DNA of 64,000 nucleotides from Populus alba (GCF_005239225.2 NC_133293.1:13608333-13672332); one strand, 5' to 3'. Positions 10,872 through 23,260 are shown, numbered from the stretch's first letter. Notes: generated by a model not told the origin, from the letters alone. Translations and numbers: made by a program.

Positions 10872-13800
10872 AACCCCGTTTTCCACAAAGTACATAGTTA
10901 AAAAAGAAGAGCTAAAACAGATAGCACTTCAGTACGTAGTTATAAGAGGAATTTTGGAGCTCTCATGAGAGGGAAACTGAGGGATCCTTTTGCTAGTGTA
11001 AAAATTGTTTTGAGGGATTCTTTATGCATGTAAAAAATATGAAGCATCTTTGTAAGTAAATTGAGTTGACAAAAATAATGAGGGCTTTTTTAGATTCTAG
11101 GTAGAGAAGGTTACGAGTTGATGACTATAATCAATCCTCTGTATGATTGTTGCAAGTAACGAGTCTCGAAGTGAGAATCGGCAGGTCTTTCTTTTCTCTT
11201 TGCTTCCTTGTTTTTCAACGAGCGAATGGATTAACAAGGGAAATTTGTACAAAATCAAGTTGTGTAGAGAGTATTTTGAGTTAGGGATTCGCAAATTATA
11301 ATGTAAATAAACCTTTGGCATGATTCCGTGATGGTGTCGCTCTGTTGCTTATTTTTATTTTTTTCTTTCTGTGTTTTCTTTTGGATTCGAACCTCTAAAG
11401 CAATATCGTGTGATGATGTATTGATATTCGCTTGTGAATTACGCCATTGTGTGCTTAAAATGGGCCCTGAGAAGGAGCTGATTTTCAATGGCTCTTTCTT
11501 GCCACCACGATGAACACTAAGATCTTGCTTTGTGAAAGCCGCATGTTAGCATGAAAAATCCTTGAAATTATTTTTAAAAATAATTTGAATTTTTACTTCC
11601 ATATGCGAAGACTTCCACCTCAAAATATCTAGTTGAAATTTCTTAAAAGAGACTGTTGATCCATAATAACAGTCAAATAAAACTGAAAAACAGTATTTAT
11701 CTTAAAACATGATAATTTAGTGATACAATTGATAAGATTACTAATACATATCTCAAGACACCACGATAATGGATAAGAATTGTTTGGATTTGGGCAGATA
11801 TTTTGTTGGTACTTATATCGACCCGTTTGTGTAGAATTGAAAGCAATAATAATCCCTTCAAATTGTGGTGTCAGAATTGCTTAATTTCACTGTCGACGTA
11901 ATAACTGACGATGAGAGATTTTTTTCTTATAGACCCGGAAACATAATATATGATTGCTTTTGAACCGTCATTCAGCTGTAATTTTTGAATTCTGGAATAT
12001 CCTTTCCATGATCAAATCCGTTGACAAATTTTGGTAATTGGTACAGTATGTTCGAAAAATAATAATTTGTTTGGCATTGTATTATAAATTGTATTTTTAA
12101 AAAAAATAGATTAAAATATTTTTTAAAGAGATTTTTTTTATTTTTAATTCTAGTATATTAAAATTATATATAAAAAAAAACACTATTAAAATATCAATTT
12201 GATATTTTTTCCAATACAAATACAAATCATTCTTGCGGCAAAGCCATTCGTTTTCAAATCGAATAAAATCAACACATGTTAAAATTACCGTGTTTGTAAG
12301 AATTTTTTCAATTTTTCATTTTTTAGGAATAGACCGATTGACTAAACTCAACATGATATTTTTATCAAACAAGCTCGTTAAAATGGAAAAATAATAATAA
12401 TGGAGAAGCATGTTCTCTAATTTGCGTTTGGAGCGAACAACAACGACCTGGGAAACATTCAATGTGTCCAAAATAATGTTGTACTTGGAGGACTGAAAAA
12501 AGAGCTTCTCCATTTCTGATATTTTTTTTTAATAGAAAAATAGACATTTGAACAGAAAACTTCAACGTTTTTCTCCTTTTTCTTTAGTTTTCATGAAAAT
12601 GGAGTAAAACTGTCACTCACTCACTACACTCTGTTGTAGTGAAAGCTGCAGAAAGAAGCGAAATACTTTTACTGGAGCAATGTAGTGAACCGCAGGCTCA
12701 AACTATGCCTTTTCCGATTAGGATTAAAAAACAAAACCACGCTGCTTAGAATATCGTGCTTCTTATCTTACGACTGAAATTGAAAGTAAAAAAGAAAAGC
12801 ATTCAAATTAAAGTAGTTTCGAGTCACTGCTGCAGTTTCTGTTTAATGGGGCTTTCGAGTCCCCAGGCCAACGTGAGAGAGGCAGGGGGCAGCTGCCCAG
12901 TGGAGCCTCACCGTTAACATCTAGGAGCGTGCAGCCTTATCTTCCTCACGTCGTCCAACTTCAAATTCTAGTTCGAACTTCGAAGAAATTCGACTTTTCA
13001 ACCCAAATTAAAATAAAGGAAGAAAGAGGAAACATAAGATTTGAAACTCAAAAAAGAAAACCAGTAATCGATTATGGTGCGGGGCTAATCAAACCAGAGA
13101 AAAGAAAAGAGGAGAGGCAAGCCTGAGCAGCAATGGAATAATCTAACCTAATCATAAGTCTGAAGCGAGCCTGGAATACGGCTGGGCTCAGCTGATCAAA
13201 ATGACGCAGGTCCATCACGTTCCTTGCTGATCTTTTATCCAAATCAAACGTGCTAAAGCACTGTTCATAGTTTTGTTCTGCTACCCCGAGCTATCTTTTT
13301 CTTTGGGCAATGCAATTTGGAAGTCGTCTTCTTCACAGTAACAATAAATTGGAAGCTAGGAGGTTGCTGAAAATTTCTATCACACCGCATGCTATCCCTA
13401 ACATATCTTACTCAACATCTATCTTGAAATTAGAACTAAGGATATGCTTACGAATAATGCCACAAAACATAAACTTGCCACCAGCCTCGACCTAGAGGCA
13501 TGCCTCACAGTTATGGAAGTAGGTGTCGTGATAGCTGTTGACTCTTCTGCCCGTACATGGATAACTGTATGAAACAATGGGCTAACCAGTCTTGATCATT
13601 ATAAACGATGATGCTGTGATATCGAGTTCATTGCTGAAAAAAAATCAATATATTATTTATATAGCTTACCGCTTGGACCTTTTTGAAGGAGGGTGTTTCA
13701 CCACCATGTTTATTTTAATGTATTTAAAACATATTTAAAATATCCTTCGTCACGTGACCAAAACACCGGCCAGAAAAGGCAGAGGCATGGCATGAGGCAT

Positions 13801-14580
13801 TCAATATATTCATTGTTTGTTTGTTTGTTTTGCTTTTTTTTATTATTATTTTCCTGGATATTTTACAGCTTCCCTTGAAATAAGGTATCAATGAATAAAA
13901 AGGAAGGCTCACCGAAAAAGGTGGTATCGGATATACACATCAAGGTCGAAGAGGCAGTGTTAGGTAAGTGTGTCATGACCTGAGCTGGATTTGAGGCCAA
14001 TACAAAGATAGCATGCATGTCGAGTCATCAAATGTGGCCTACTGCTTTACACGCACCTCCGGCCATTCAGCTACCTCTGCAGTCGTCCACCCCTTGGGAA
14101 AAACAAGCGGCGCTAAAGTTTTGCAGCTTTTGGGGACGATATGGTAGACACAGGAGACATTGAAATTGTCAATAACTGTGAAACATCGTGACATTAGCCC
14201 TAAGTCTTATCTTCTTCTTCCCACCGCCGCAGTCTTGCATCCCAAACATAGCTTATAAAAAGCCCATTCTGCCCACAAAACGTGGCAATATCTCCAAGGG
14301 TCATTCAAACATCTTATTTTAACCAAGCTGTCCCTTGATCACCGAAAATTCATTGAACAGAGCCGTGTACGGCGCCAAGTTCCAAATTGACAAAACTACC
14401 TTCGTGTAAACAATTTACCCATCAACCTCAAGAAAAGCACTTGTTAACATGTCTTGTGCAAAGGACAAGAAAGTGGCATGTGGATGTATGATCACAAGAA
14501 TCCACAGCCTGCGATCTCAACACCAAACATACCTCGTCCAAGTTAAAAGCCTACCCTCTCTAGTAGCCAAGTTCTCCCTT
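10872..14580. other. Intergenic region, no supported gene
   Basis: The first 250 bases or so are probably 3' untranslated sequence. The rest has no recognisable coding exon. An AT-rich inverted-repeat-like relic covers roughly 12066-12240. A GC-richer patch at 12840-13130 contains the perfect palindrome GGGCAGCTGCCC at 12887-12898. The last 500 bases lead into the promoter of the small gene at 14680. Confidence 0.5.
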
Positions 14581-14584
14581 CCCC

Positions 14585-14592
14585 TATAAATA
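14585..14592 (+). promoter_or_regulatory. TATA box (TATAAATA) of the gene at 14680
   Basis: A consensus plant TATA box stands 95 bases before the chosen ATG. This predicts a transcript start near 14615 and a leader of about 65 bases. It supports the view that the small reading frame downstream is a real gene. Confidence 0.65.
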
Positions 14593-14679
14593 CCATAAAA
14601 TTCTTCCTCGTTCTTCCTTAGCGATCCCATCAATTATAGCTCCATTCTTTTGAAAACGCAATATTATTGCAGCAAGAAA

Positions 14680-15066
14680 ATGAAGAGTCAAGGAAATGTT
14701 AATCACGGTAGCAATACGAGACCAGCTAAGGCTGAAGGTAAAACAACTGCAATTATAACGACAGCAGGGATGAGTACAAAGGCGAAAAAGAAGGGCAAGA
14801 GCACTGCGGTTCAGAAGGTGGAAGAGGAGAGGGAGAATACAGGTGGTGAGTCGACTCAGATGGTGATGGAGAATTTACAATGCTGGGAGGATCAATGGCC
14901 ATGGTATAGGGGTATTGTGGATGAGCAAATGTCATGGGGGTCCATTTGGTTGCCATTTTGTGACGTGGACTATATGGGCGAGGCTTGTCGAGAAATGTTC
15001 AGTGATGTTGTCTGGGATGATGATATTTGGAACTTGAAGGGTATTGACAAGATACCAGGTGAATAG
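14680..15066 (+). CDS. Uncharacterised small protein, Lys-rich N-half and Trp/acidic C-half
   Basis: A single-exon frame of 128 residues from the ATG at 14680 to TAG at 15064-15066. The frame is open slightly further upstream, but only from a TTG, so the ATG is preferred. The first half is basic and low in complexity (KAKKKGKSTAV), with no signal peptide. The second half is acidic and rich in Trp: CWEDQWPWYRGI, MSWGSIWLPFCDVDY and FSDVVWDDDIWNLKGI. Such a mix could suit a nuclear or protein-binding role, but this is speculation. I do not recognise the family with certainty. Support comes from the TATA box upstream and the protein-like, non-repetitive C-terminal half. It may be stress- or lineage-specific. 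Confidence 0.68.
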   Translation: MKSQGNVNHGSNTRPAKAEGKTTAIITTAGMSTKAKKKGKSTAVQKVEEERENTGGESTQMVMENLQCWEDQWPWYRGIVDEQMSWGSIWLPFCDVDYMGEACREMFSDVVWDDDIWNLKGIDKIPGE

Positions 15067-17571
15067 GAAGAGAGAGGATTGATTATAATCTCTACAGTAC
15101 TGTTCGTTCAAATTTTACAGAAGAGTACTGGTTAAAGCCCGAGCCCCGAGGTTGTTGCATTCTAATTTTGCTGTTTCTTCCATTCTGGCTGAGGCCTGAT
15201 GATTTGCATGGTGACCAGCACCATGCAATCTGATCAATCTCTGAATAAATTTCCATGTTCGTTTAAGCAAGATAGGAAGGTCGGTTACGGATGTATTTTA
15301 TATTCTTTAGGCTGTTTAACCCAGTAAGGCAGTGCCACTTTAATTAGCATTCTCCAGTAATTTACCCGTTAATGTACGATATTGCAGCTGATGGATTGAA
15401 GCTGGTATCAAAACCTCTATTTGGACGGGGAAGCTTAGAGTGTGTTTATTTTTTGTGGTTATAATTGTAGTTGAAGTTAGATATAATTTAATCATGTATA
15501 AAACTCAATTATAAAAGTTAATTTTTTAAAAAAAATTAATTCAATATATAAATCTTGATGATGTAAAGAATAAAAGAATATTAATTAAAAATATTTCTAG
15601 ATAAAAAAATATTTTTAAAATAATTATTATCTAGAAGCAGCTCTAGCGTTATTTTGGTCCTAATTAGAAATTAGAAAATAAGCTTATACCCGGGACAAAG
15701 TTTTGATTCAACTTAACTCTTTACAGCTAGAGCGTATCAAGGCCCTCCGTGAGGCCTGGCCTGGTCTAACAGGTCTGAATTTAAAATCCAAGTCAAGTAA
15801 AGAGCATTAGATTGACCAGGCCCATCTAGCATCCCGTATGCGAGAGTAACTGTAACTCCACCTAACCTGATTTATTAAGAAAAACCTATATGAAATTCAT
15901 TTTTTAATGGATTGCATGGGGGTTTGAGTTTCTCAAATATTTTCATCGATTCTTATATAAATATCTACTAAAAATATAGATTAGAGAATAATAAAAAATA
16001 TAAAGACATGTTAGGAGCAATTAGACTTTTAAAAACATGCAAGAGACTGGACCTAAAATACAAGGATAGATTGAGCTAACAATTTATTTATTTTGGATAA
16101 TGTTGAAAAGACACAGAAAATTTGTTAAAAATCTTGCCAGGAAGGTATTAAGAAGGAAAAAAAAAAAAACCCGATCATAGCAAATTTTTGTTGAATGTCA
16201 AAAAAAAAAAATCAAGTATTGCTAACATATTTTATAATAAAAAAAATTATGTGAAGGTTAACTCAGTATGATATAATCAGCCTTATATATTTAAAAAACA
16301 ACTTAAACAACAAGTGAAAGTATATTTTGACTTGAAAAATCAAGAATATATCTTTTTAAAATATATAGATAACATACTAGATTTACTTGGATTGACTCGA
16401 ATATACCCGAATTAACCGATTGAATATCCAACTCATGTCACGAGACTCTAATAACATTATATATAAAAAAAAATTTAATTTAATTCTTAATTAATCCAAT
16501 GTTAAAGGGTGATAATGAAAATAAAATTCAATAGAAAAAATCAAGGAGTCCAGTCAACCTGGGTTAATTTACCAAACCTTAGCCATTAGACCGAGTAACC
16601 GTATAGAAATAAAATTGAAATAAATTATCAAGCTCAATTCTCAATCAACCCGATGTTAAGTGGTGAAGTTTGAGAAAGAAAAACCAATTTTTTTTTAAAA
16701 AAAAAAAGAAAGAACACTAAAAACCATATGACGAAGTTAACCAACTAAACTTTAAACTTAAATTGTGAGATTAAGATAACTTCATAAAAAATAAATCATA
16801 AAACCGAGTTATCAATCAACTCAATATCGAGAAATGAAATTAAAAAAAAATATAAAAGGAAAAATAAAACTTGAGGCAAATTGAGTTAATCAACATATGG
16901 GTTATGAGACCATGATAAACCATAGAAATAAAATAAAAAATATATATAAAGCGCAATTCTCAATCAATTTCATGTTGGATGATTAAATTAATAAAGAATT
17001 CAATTAAAAAAATTAAAAATCTAAGTCAATCTAGGTTAACTTGTCAAATCAAGATAACTTTATGGAAAGAAAAAAAAAATCATGAAATCAAGTTCACAAT
17101 CAACCTAATGTTGAACGGTAAAACTGGAAAAAAAAAAGTTAAAAAATAATCTAAAAACTCAAGTCAACCTGATTACTCCACAAAACTCATGATCCAGATC
17201 ACGAGACCATGTTAATTTCATATAAAACGAAAAAAAAAAAATATGAAGGTGGTGCGCTGAGATGACGAATAAGAAAAAAAATAACCCCAACTAATCCAGG
17301 CTAACTTGTCAAGCTCGAATAATAAAACTAAGATAAATCTATATAAAAAAAAAAATTAAAATAAACCATAAAATTCATTACCCATTAAAGCTAACATAAG
17401 AGAAAGAATAATAATAATAAAAAAATCTAGAACCTAATTGTAAAAAGCCTTGGGATTTCATTATTAACAAAATAAGAATATAACTAACCTAATATTTTCT
17501 TGTTGATTTTTTTTGCACCAAAGCTTTAGAATGTAAAATATTATAAAATTAGTAAATTGAGAATACAAAAT
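15067..17571. other. Intergenic region, mostly repeats
   Basis: After the 3' end of the preceding gene comes AT-rich DNA with an inverted-repeat-like relic at about 15435-15670, then a degenerate tandem array from about 16380. No gene is supported. Confidence 0.55.
16380..17470. repeat. Degenerate tandem array, unit about 140-180 bp
   Basis: A block of the form 'CTCAATCAACC.GATGTT..GG.TGA' recurs near 16480, 16634, 16811, 16951 and 17093. Each is followed by an A-rich stretch, then a 'CAACCTGGGTTAA' block and a 'GAGACCATGATAA' block. The units are strongly diverged and their spacing varies. I recognise this as a common dispersed tandem repeat of poplar genomes. There is no coding content. 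Confidence 0.7.
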
Positions 17572-17871
17572 ATAATTGTTGCACCCGACATTGCGGCGGC
17601 CTTAAAAGTTAATTCTCGAATTATGGAAAAAGAATAGATTTCTGGCATCGTGTTCTTTTAGGGGAAAAGGTCTTTGTTTAAGGAGTCGCCACCTAGTATT
17701 ATGGTTACTAGGAACCCTAACTGGTCAACAGAGATTTTATGATTCGGGACTGATTACGTAAAATGAAAGATATTATCACCCCTTAAATGTCCTACCTGAG
17801 GCAGGCTGCATTGCTAGTTTCATCTTAAATTGCTAAATGTTTATTATTTTATGCTATGAAAATTTGCTTAT

Positions 17872-18143
17872 AATATTCCTAGCTCTGGCGCCAGTGAATA
17901 TTTAACTACGAATATTTCCAACTCTGGCGTTGGTAAATATTATATAACTATAAAAAACAAAACAAATTTAAATCAATATTTTTTTATTCCTGACTCTGGC
18001 GTAAGTGAATAAAAAATAAAATAAATTTATTTTTTTGAATGCACATATTTCTTATTTTTCTAGCTAAATAAAATTGAATAAACGAATAAAAATAATATAA
18101 ATTTAAACCAGTATTTTTATTCCCGACTCTAGCGTCAGTGAAT
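17872..18143 (+). repeat. Four short hairpin units with a shared CTCTGGCG core
   Basis: Units near 17872-17902, 17911-17941, 17988-18012 and 18117-18143 share the core CTCTGGCG or CTCTAGCG. The core is flanked by arms that pair with each other. The first two use AATATT-type arms on both sides; the last two use TTTATT on the left and AATAAA on the right. They lie in the first part of the solo LTR. Confidence 0.75.
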
Positions 18144-18339
18144 AAACCAATAAATTTACATTATTTTTATTCTCACATACACATTCTTTATTTTTATTAT
18201 TTTTTCTTTTGGGCTCGGCTAGACCCAGCCCAACATGTATTTTTTTCCGCTGGGCCCAGCTCAGCCCACATGGGGCTGGGCTGGACCCAGCAGGCCTAGC
18301 CGGGTCACAAGCTTGACCCGGCTGGCCATTCTTTTTACC

Positions 18340-18374
18340 AGCAGGCGTGCGTGAACTGCTCACGCACGCCTGCT
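18340..18374 (+). repeat. Perfect 15-bp inverted repeat with 5-base loop
   Basis: AGCAGGCGTGCGTGA (18340-18354) is followed by ACTGC and then its exact reverse complement (18360-18374). It lies in the GC-rich part of the solo LTR. If transcribed it would form a stable stem. Confidence 0.85.
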
Positions 18375-19702
18375 ATAGAAGCATGTAATTAAAATGCAAG
18401 GAGGGAAAGAGCAACTTACCTGGCGCTGCACTTGAAGATGAGGATGACGGGGACGAAGGGCTGGCCAGCGTTACTCCTCTCTGTTACTGCTTTTTGTCTA
18501 CTGCTCTGGTTTTGCTCTTTTTCTCCTGGTGTGCTTCTGTTCGTTCAACTCTGTTTGCGTTTCCAGATCTCTCTTTTGTTGTTCGTTCCTTCGTGTTGCG
18601 TGTTCTTGCTCGTCCCCTTGTGTTTTTTTCTATGTTCGTTTCTTCCTTTATCGTCTCTTTGTTTTCTCTCCGTCTTCCATCTCTGGTGTTGGAGATGGGG
18701 AAGGCAGATGGCCTCTGTTTCTTTGAGAAGAAGCAGGGGAGCGAAAGCCTGCTACCCCAGTTTCTCTCGGTTCCCAGTCTCCTGCGTCTTCTGCCTCCTT
18801 CTTTCTCCTCAGTTTTTCTTCCCCTATTCTCCGTGTTTTTTTGTTCTATTTTTTCTTTGTTCGGCTCTGTGATCTGCCGGTTCTTTCCCCAGTTTTGCCC
18901 CCGTGTTCGTGGCTCTTTTTTTTTCTTCTCTTTCGGTTCCTTTCCCCCAGTTTTTCTTTTTTTTCTCCCCTTCCGGTTCTGTTTTTATTGCTCCTTTTAT
19001 AGAGCAGCTTCCCCTTCACCAGTCCTCCATTTGCAGGACTGTTATGGAACCCACGAACGAGATCGTGGGCAAGAGATATGGTCCATGACCGGATTTGTTC
19101 CAGCAGATTTCCCCGTTGAACCGGCTTCATCCGCGCAAGCGTAGGAGACGATGAACAATGCTTCCAAAACGACGCCGGTGTGTCCCTGGGCATGGCTGTT
19201 TTTCAATTTAGTCCCTAGACAGTTTAAACTTAACAATTGGGACCCTAATAAGAAATAATTGATTTCTAATTGTGCCCTTGGATTAAATTCAATTGAATCC
19301 TTAAGTTGTAGCGCCATTTACATAACAGTCTTAGGTTTTTGGACTATTCAATTTGGTCCTTGAATTTTAATTTTCAAGCAATTTTTCCTTGAATCACTCC
19401 AAACTTTGGTATTTTTTCAATTACTCCCCTGATTCATTTAATTAATTAAATCAAAGTTTAATTAAATCCTCAAACTCATTAATTCTTCAATTAAACTCTT
19501 GATTTCATTAATTAAAATAATCTAAATTTTAATTAAATCAATTATCCAGTTAAACCCTTGATTTAATTAATTAAACTTCTAATCATGTTGTTCTTAATCC
19601 AAATTTTAATTCATTCTTCGTTTATTTTATTTTTATTTTTTTATCATCATTTTTTTTAAATAATAAAAATAAAAAAATAAAAAATTGGGTTATGACAATA
19701 AT

Positions 19703-20490
19703 CTATAAAAGAATAAAGTTAGAGTGAAAAAACAACCAATCATATGAAGCTCAATGGGTTATAATTTTCTTTAAAACTATTTTTTCATAGCCAAAAGTTT
19801 TCTTGAACACAATCTTCCCTAGTGAATTGAAATTAAAAAAAAAATGAATTGAAAAATTAATAGGAAAATAGGTACATAATTAGGATTATGCGAATTATCT
19901 AAAATATAATCAGAGTATAATACAACTCACATAATGAAGAAAATACTTCGATGGAGAAAAATGTGAAAAAAAAAAAATAATTAAAATTTATCAGAATAAC
20001 TTTTTTTTTTATTCCGAATGCTTATCGAGTCGTATTCATAGTTAAAAAGACAACAAAAGTACATTATTCCTCTTTCTAATCAAAGATAACAGAAGAGCTT
20101 TGCTATTTTATCGGATCACAAAAAAAAAGAAAAGCATGCTAGTTAAATAATTTTTATTTTTTACACTACTCCACATACAATTACTTTTTAAATCCTAGTT
20201 ATATAAAAACTAAAACAATTTATTCTTTGTTTATAAAAATATACCTTGCATGTTAAAATTCACCTCATACACAGATTATCATAAACTCTACTGCTTTGAA
20301 ACCGAGTGCCATGGCGCGTGCAAAACACAACAGAACGTCAACTCAACACATAAGCCTTCAAGCCATAGCATGTTACCACACTCATTAATATCGAGTGGGT
20401 CTTGAAAAGGTCTAATAAAAGTTAAATTTTCCCCGACAACCTTTCGCTTATTTCCACTCCTCCTGCGTGCAAAACAAGCCCTCACTTCAG
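19703..20490. other. Intergenic region before the DUF1218 gene
   Basis: AT-rich with A and T runs and no coding signal. The part from about 20300 to 20553 is more balanced in base use and is likely the promoter and leader of the gene starting at 20554. A minus-strand open frame at 20288-20485 has no recognisable domain. Confidence 0.45.
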
Positions 20491-20553
20491 TTGCTGCAGG
20501 AGATCGATTGCTTTCTCAAAGAAAGATAGCAAAAGAAGATTCGTAATTTTCAG

Positions 20554-23260
20554 ATGGGAGAGGGAAAAGGGTCGACTCTGGTTCACCTTCTAGTGGTTGT
20601 TCTGTGTCTGGTTGCCTTTGGGTTCGCCATTGCTGCTGAAAGACGCAGAAGCACTGTACGCACCCCTTTTCTTTTCTTTCCAGTCCTTTTCTCTCTCCTT
20701 TTTAGTATGTTTTTAGCTATAAGCTAGGGTGTTAGGGTTTTTGTTTATATTTCTCATTGTTTGTGGTTTGATTAATTGATATCTGTTCTGTTGCTAAATT
20801 TTTGGGCCCTGGTTCTAGTGTTATTAGAGTCTGTGACGTTTTGTGAGATGAGATAAACAGGAGATCTGTGTGTTTTAAGACTTGGTGTGAGAATTATCGG
20901 GTTTTGTTTAATTTTGCAGTTGTTGTGATGTACGAAGGTAGAGAATTTGGCTACAACCTTTTTGACGAGGGGTAGAGAAGAGTCTCGAAGTTGTGACCTG
21001 GCAGCTGGGCTGCTTCCTAGCTAATTGGTTAAATTTGACTAAAATGAGTTACTTGAAATTAGCAAACGGCGAGAAAACCTGTATATTTGTGTTGGTATGA
21101 AATGCTGTGACTTGAACTGAAGTTGGTATGAAGACATTGGGTTTTGACAACGAGTGAAGTTGTGATGCCTGATAATGTGAAGGATTATTCTAAAATAAAT
21201 GGTTGAAAAAAGTTTTAGTTTTGTGGACCTGTTAGTAACCGATGTAACACGAACAATTTGTCTTTGGGAAACTATGTTGTTACTCTGCCATAGTCTTTTA
21301 TTATCCTTATTGAGCTTTCGTCCCTACAAAAAGCATCACATTAAGTATCACTGATAGGAAGATCAACCGTTGAAGTTATCAAATTGTTTTTACTTTAAGC
21401 TGTAACTCGTTTTGCCCTCACCTTAATCAATATTGTCACTACTCACTAGGCTTTCTGCATCAGAACTAGATGGTGGAGGTAAATGAGTTGGGTGGCCTTG
21501 TTGTGATTCCCAAAATTATTTTAGTGATCGTAACAAGGCCAAATGCTTTGGTGACATCATACACCATGTAATCAAGTTTGATTTGGTTTTATAGTGGATG
21601 TTTATCTGCTCTGAAATTGATCCCACAATATTAAGATATGTGTGTGCAATTGGAACTCTAAATTGGAGGCATAACCTTTTAGTTTCTTGATTTAGCATTT
21701 ATATTATCTTAATCCTGAAAATGGTTGATCTCTAGCATGAATCATTGATGGACTACTAAGAGTCACTTGAAATTGTGTTCCTGTGTCATGAATTTCCTGA
21801 TGGATACCTTAGGCTCTTGCTCCTGGTAAACAAACACTACACTACCAGAAGGGAACTGTAACAATTTGAATATGCAAATATAGAATTTCTTGTCACCACT
21901 TTTTTTGATTTGTCTTCAGTGAACTGGAAGATGGAAGTAAAAGCTTGCAGTTCACTGTACTTGCTTTCAAGAAGTTCTAGAAAACAGGATTTAGGATCAA
22001 CAATTAGTGCTTTTTCAGCAACAGCAAATCTGCATAAGAAAACAGTGATCTTGTTTGATATGGCAGTGTGCAGGCAGGTTTAACTTGGGGTGAAAGCCTG
22101 TATTGGTCAGACAGGGGTTGCATTGGTCCCCTTCCAGTTGACAATGAATAGCACTGTAGGCATATTGCTGTTTTACATGACAATAATAAAGAATTTAGTC
22201 CTAAATTGTAATATCAGCAATCCATGGTGTCTGTTTTTCATGAAGACATTGTTTTTCTGCAAACAGGGCCATATTGAGAAAGATGCAACAAACGCTACAT
22301 ACTGTGTCTACAACTCTGATGTTGCAACTGGTTATGGAGTGGGCGCTTTCTTATTTCTTCTTTCAAGTGAATCACTATTGATGGGTGTCACAAGATGCAT
22401 GTGTTTTGGGAGATCACTGGCCCCTGGTGGAGACCGAGCTTGGTCCATCATATATTTTGTTTCATCATGGTGAGAATTTTGATGCTCGGGATAATGTTCT
22501 TTATCCATTCTTGACAGGGAAACTTCATGCAATACATTGTTATCTGTCAAAACGCACAATTAGTCTCTCTTTGTTGAATTATAATTTCTTCTGTCAAGTG
22601 AATCACTGAGACAGGCACGGGAACACACACACGCACAAACCATTCGTATTGCATTATGGTTTCATTCTTTCTTTTCATGCCTATGCATCTCCTTACCAGG
22701 ATCCATGCATTCGTAGCTGGTGAAGTGACATGTTGTTGGAAATTACACATCAGTGATTAGTGAATTGGCATAATGTCGTAAATTACAATTTGCTACATCG
22801 AGGCAGAGGATGACCTATGCCAACGTGGTTTCATCTATTAGTACTCTGTTTTGAGGATAACTGTGATTAACCTACATGTATAATTTCATCAAGGATCATT
22901 TTCTTTCTCCAGAAGTCTAGCATTTTTATGGTTCAACCTGAAACATGCTTGCTCTTTGAGACTTTTTTTTTCTTTCTAATCTTATGCATCTGCAGGGCGA
23001 CTTTTCTGGTAGCAGAAGCATGTTTAATTGCAGGTGCACAGAAAAATGCCTATCATACCAAGTATGTTGGGATGGTCTATGCTCAAAATTTTGCCTGTGA
23101 AACATTGCGCAAAGGTGTTTTTATTGCTGGAGCAGTGTTTGTGGTGGCAACAATGATTCTCAATGTATACTACTACATGTATTTCTCCAAGGCTACTGCC
23201 ACCAAGGCAGCTCTCAAAACAAATCGTACAAGTTCTGTTGGGATGACTGGCTATCCTTAG
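20554..23260 (+). CDS. DUF1218 four-helix membrane protein (MWL/fiber-like family)
   Basis: Exons are 20554-20655, 22267-22469 and 22996-23260, giving 189 residues. Intron 1 is long at 1611 bases. Four hydrophobic helices are visible at about residues 9-28, 55-76, 93-116 and 142-165, the first acting as a signal anchor. Family landmarks are AFGFAIAAERRRS, YCVYNSDVATGYGVGAFLFL, the RCMCFGR loop, the WSIIYFVSSW helix, NAYHTKY and LRKGVFIAGAVF. Cysteines at 47, 78, 80, 111 and 136 are of the kind conserved in the family. DUF1218 proteins in plants include the Modifying Wall Lignin proteins and DESIGUAL/VCC proteins, so a role in cell-wall modification or vascular patterning at the endomembrane system is possible. 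It most resembles the At1g13380 type. The molecular activity is not known. Confidence 0.92.

Larger units (their letters stand above)
17577..19697 (+). mobile_element. Solo LTR of a large LTR retrotransposon, 2121 bp
   Basis: The block starts TGTTGCACCCGAC and ends GGGTTATGACA, so it has TG...CA ends. It is flanked by an exact 5-bp target duplication, ATAAT, at 17572-17576 and 19698-19702. No internal retrotransposon genes and no second LTR lie beside it, so it fits a solo LTR left by recombination between two LTRs. It contains GGAGTCGCCACCTAG near its start, four short hairpin units at 17872-18143, a GC-rich zone at 18200-18420, a pyrimidine-rich zone at 18480-19000 and a TTTTATAG box near 18993. 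The family is probably Gypsy-type, which is inferred only from LTR length and style. Long open frames inside it are not genes. Confidence 0.88.

Noticed and set aside
12887..12898. Perfect palindrome GGGCAGCTGCCC
   Set aside because: Short enough to occur by chance, with no associated feature.
14650..14679. N-terminal extension of the small protein
   Set aside because: The extension begins with TTG, not ATG; the first ATG is at 14680.
18103..19317. Several open frames of 60-216 codons on both strands
   Set aside because: All lie inside the solo LTR, in GC-rich or pyrimidine-rich sequence of low complexity, with no domain.
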